Shown here: positions 5,854 through 6,460 of the stretch, in pieces
How positions within the stretch are numbered: the stretch's first letter is position 1
Layout: each line of letters begins with the position of its first letter
Assembly: GCA_021791995.1 (NCBI GenBank)
Contig: JAJYVN010000146.1
Location: 1 to 6,460 of the forward strand
Direction of reading: 5' to 3'
Length of the DNA stretch: 6,460 bases
Source of the DNA: Bacillota bacterium
Lineage (GTDB): Bacteria; Bacillota; Sulfobacillia; RBS10-35; JAJYVN01
Made by a program: the position numbers and the translations under genes
Notes under the pieces: model-generated
Database searches by the model: none
What the model saw: only the letters and a program-made list of their open reading frames with translations
What the model was told of the DNA's origin: nothing

Positions 5854-6460
5854 TTAGTGCACCATCGACTGGGACACCTGGGCAAGCGCTGCGAGCGTCG
5901 TCCCGCAGGCCAGAACCGGCGCAAACGCAAAAGCCTCCCCCCGATGCTTGTGGCCCGTCGCGAGCAGGACCGCGCTCAGAAGCCCACCACCAAGGGAAGA
6001 AAGCACAAAGGCAACGAGAGCGAACGGCCACCCTAAGTACAGGCCGGCAACCAGAGCAAACTTCACGTCACCCATACCGATGCCCCCGCACACGGCCGTC
6101 AGCGCAAGTGGGCCAGCAAAGACCAGCGCCCCCAGGGCTCCCGTCCCCAGTTGGTGCAACCCCAGAGCAAAGGGTAACCACATGACGGCCCCACTGGTCG
6201 TCAGGGCATTCGGCACGACGCGGTGTGCGGCATCGATCGTCGCCGCCACCAGGACAAATGAGAGGAGCACCCATCCCTCGACGACCCGCCATGGTCCGAA
6301 GTGTTCGGCAAGGGCCGCCCAGATCGCCCAGAGACAACCGTTGGTTAGCTCCAACATGGGATACCGCCCACGGATCCGACCACCGCCTTGGGTCAGAAAC
6401 GACACCCGAGGAACCCTCGCAGGCCGTGTCAAGACGTGATGGTACTCAGAACATACCGGC
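5854..6460 (-). CDS. pilD: type IV prepilin peptidase (A24 aspartic protease family), 5' partial
   Basis: This polytopic membrane protease cleaves the leader of type IV pilin-like prepilins (ComC in Gram-positive competence, PilD/GspO elsewhere) and often methylates the new N-terminus. The two catalytic aspartates are in place: ATIDAAHRVVPN (codon 6232-6234) and GGIGMGDVKF (codon 6067-6069). Several hydrophobic segments follow. RGRYPMLELTNG matches the conserved R-Y-P-x-x-E-x-x-x-G motif at the end of the cytoplasmic N-terminal domain. A TTG at 6430-6432 could be called as start, but the frame is open to the window edge. The upstream residues (PVCSEYHHVL, then VPRVSFLTQGG) align with the family's C-P-x-C and I-P-x-x-S-x-L segments, so the gene continues beyond 6460. 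The second C-x-x-C pair, expected just before RIRGRYP, is not seen. It is transcribed toward GH30 and has no visible functional link to it. Confidence 0.89.
   Translation of the reverse strand, partial: PVCSEYHHVLTRPARVPRVSFLTQGGGRIRGRYPMLELTNGCLWAIWAALAEHFGPWRVVEGWVLLSFVLVAATIDAAHRVVPNALTTSGAVMWLPFALGLHQLGTGALGALVFAGPLALTAVCGGIGMGDVKFALVAGLYLGWPFALVAFVLSSLGGGLLSAVLLATGHKHRGEAFAFAPVLACGTTLAALAQVSQSMVH

Noticed and set aside
5337..6185. Plus-strand open frame of 282 codons crossing the GH30 and prepilin peptidase ends
   Set aside because: It is very rich in Arg, Pro and Gly, typical of shadow translation in GC-rich DNA, and conflicts with two clear genes.
1..6460. Search for mobile elements, tRNA/rRNA genes, CRISPR arrays, toxin-antitoxin or phage-defence genes
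   Set aside because: No repeats with regular spacing, transposase or integrase motifs, tRNA-like folds or defence-type proteins were recognised on either strand by eye.

Overview
This is a GC-rich bacterial chromosomal window (roughly 60% G+C by eye, not counted). It holds six protein-coding genes and no RNA genes, CRISPR array, transposase or attachment site that I can see. The first gene resembles Bacillus-type CtaA, with two Cys pairs and the E-x-x-H heme motif. Shine-Dalgarno sites are strong (AGGAGG, AAGGAG, AAAGGGG), TTG and GTG starts are used, and a Firmicute-like prepilin peptidase lies at the right end. Together these suggest a high-GC member of the Bacillota (for example an Alicyclobacillus-like or Sulfobacillus-like organism). 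This placement is an inference; Chloroflexota is not excluded.

Layout. (1) 2-895, plus strand: heme A synthase ctaA, cut off at the left edge. (2) 896-1085: a short convergent gap with a perfect 17-bp hairpin. (3) 1086-1913, minus strand: a TIM-barrel sugar isomerase/epimerase. (4) 1914-2098: a divergent control region with a candidate operator inside a candidate promoter. (5) 2099-3085, plus: a LacI-family repressor. (6) 3081-3154: a perfect 15-bp hairpin that includes the repressor's stop codon, a second small hairpin and another operator-like palindrome. (7) 3200-4522, plus: a lipoprotein GH43 arabinofuranosidase-type enzyme with a C-terminal carbohydrate-binding-like domain. (8) 4549-5850, plus: a GH30 glycosidase without a signal peptide, 26 nt after the GH43 gene and with a strong ribosome binding site. 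(9) 5854-6460, minus: a type IV prepilin peptidase, cut off at the right edge.

How it fits together. Genes 3, 5, 7 and 8 look like a small plant-polysaccharide utilisation locus placed between two housekeeping or surface genes. The GH43 enzyme is predicted to sit on the outer face of the membrane and remove arabinofuranose. The GH30 enzyme, apparently cytoplasmic, would cleave imported oligosaccharides (possibly beta-1,6-galactan or a xylan-type backbone). The isomerase would process a released sugar or sugar derivative. The LacI protein would tie expression to an inducer. No sugar transporter is present in the window. I see no clearly new molecular system. The points most worth checking are the split location of the two glycosidases, the pair of operator-like sites, the long hairpins without T-tracts, and a prepilin peptidase that seems to lack its second zinc-binding Cys pair.
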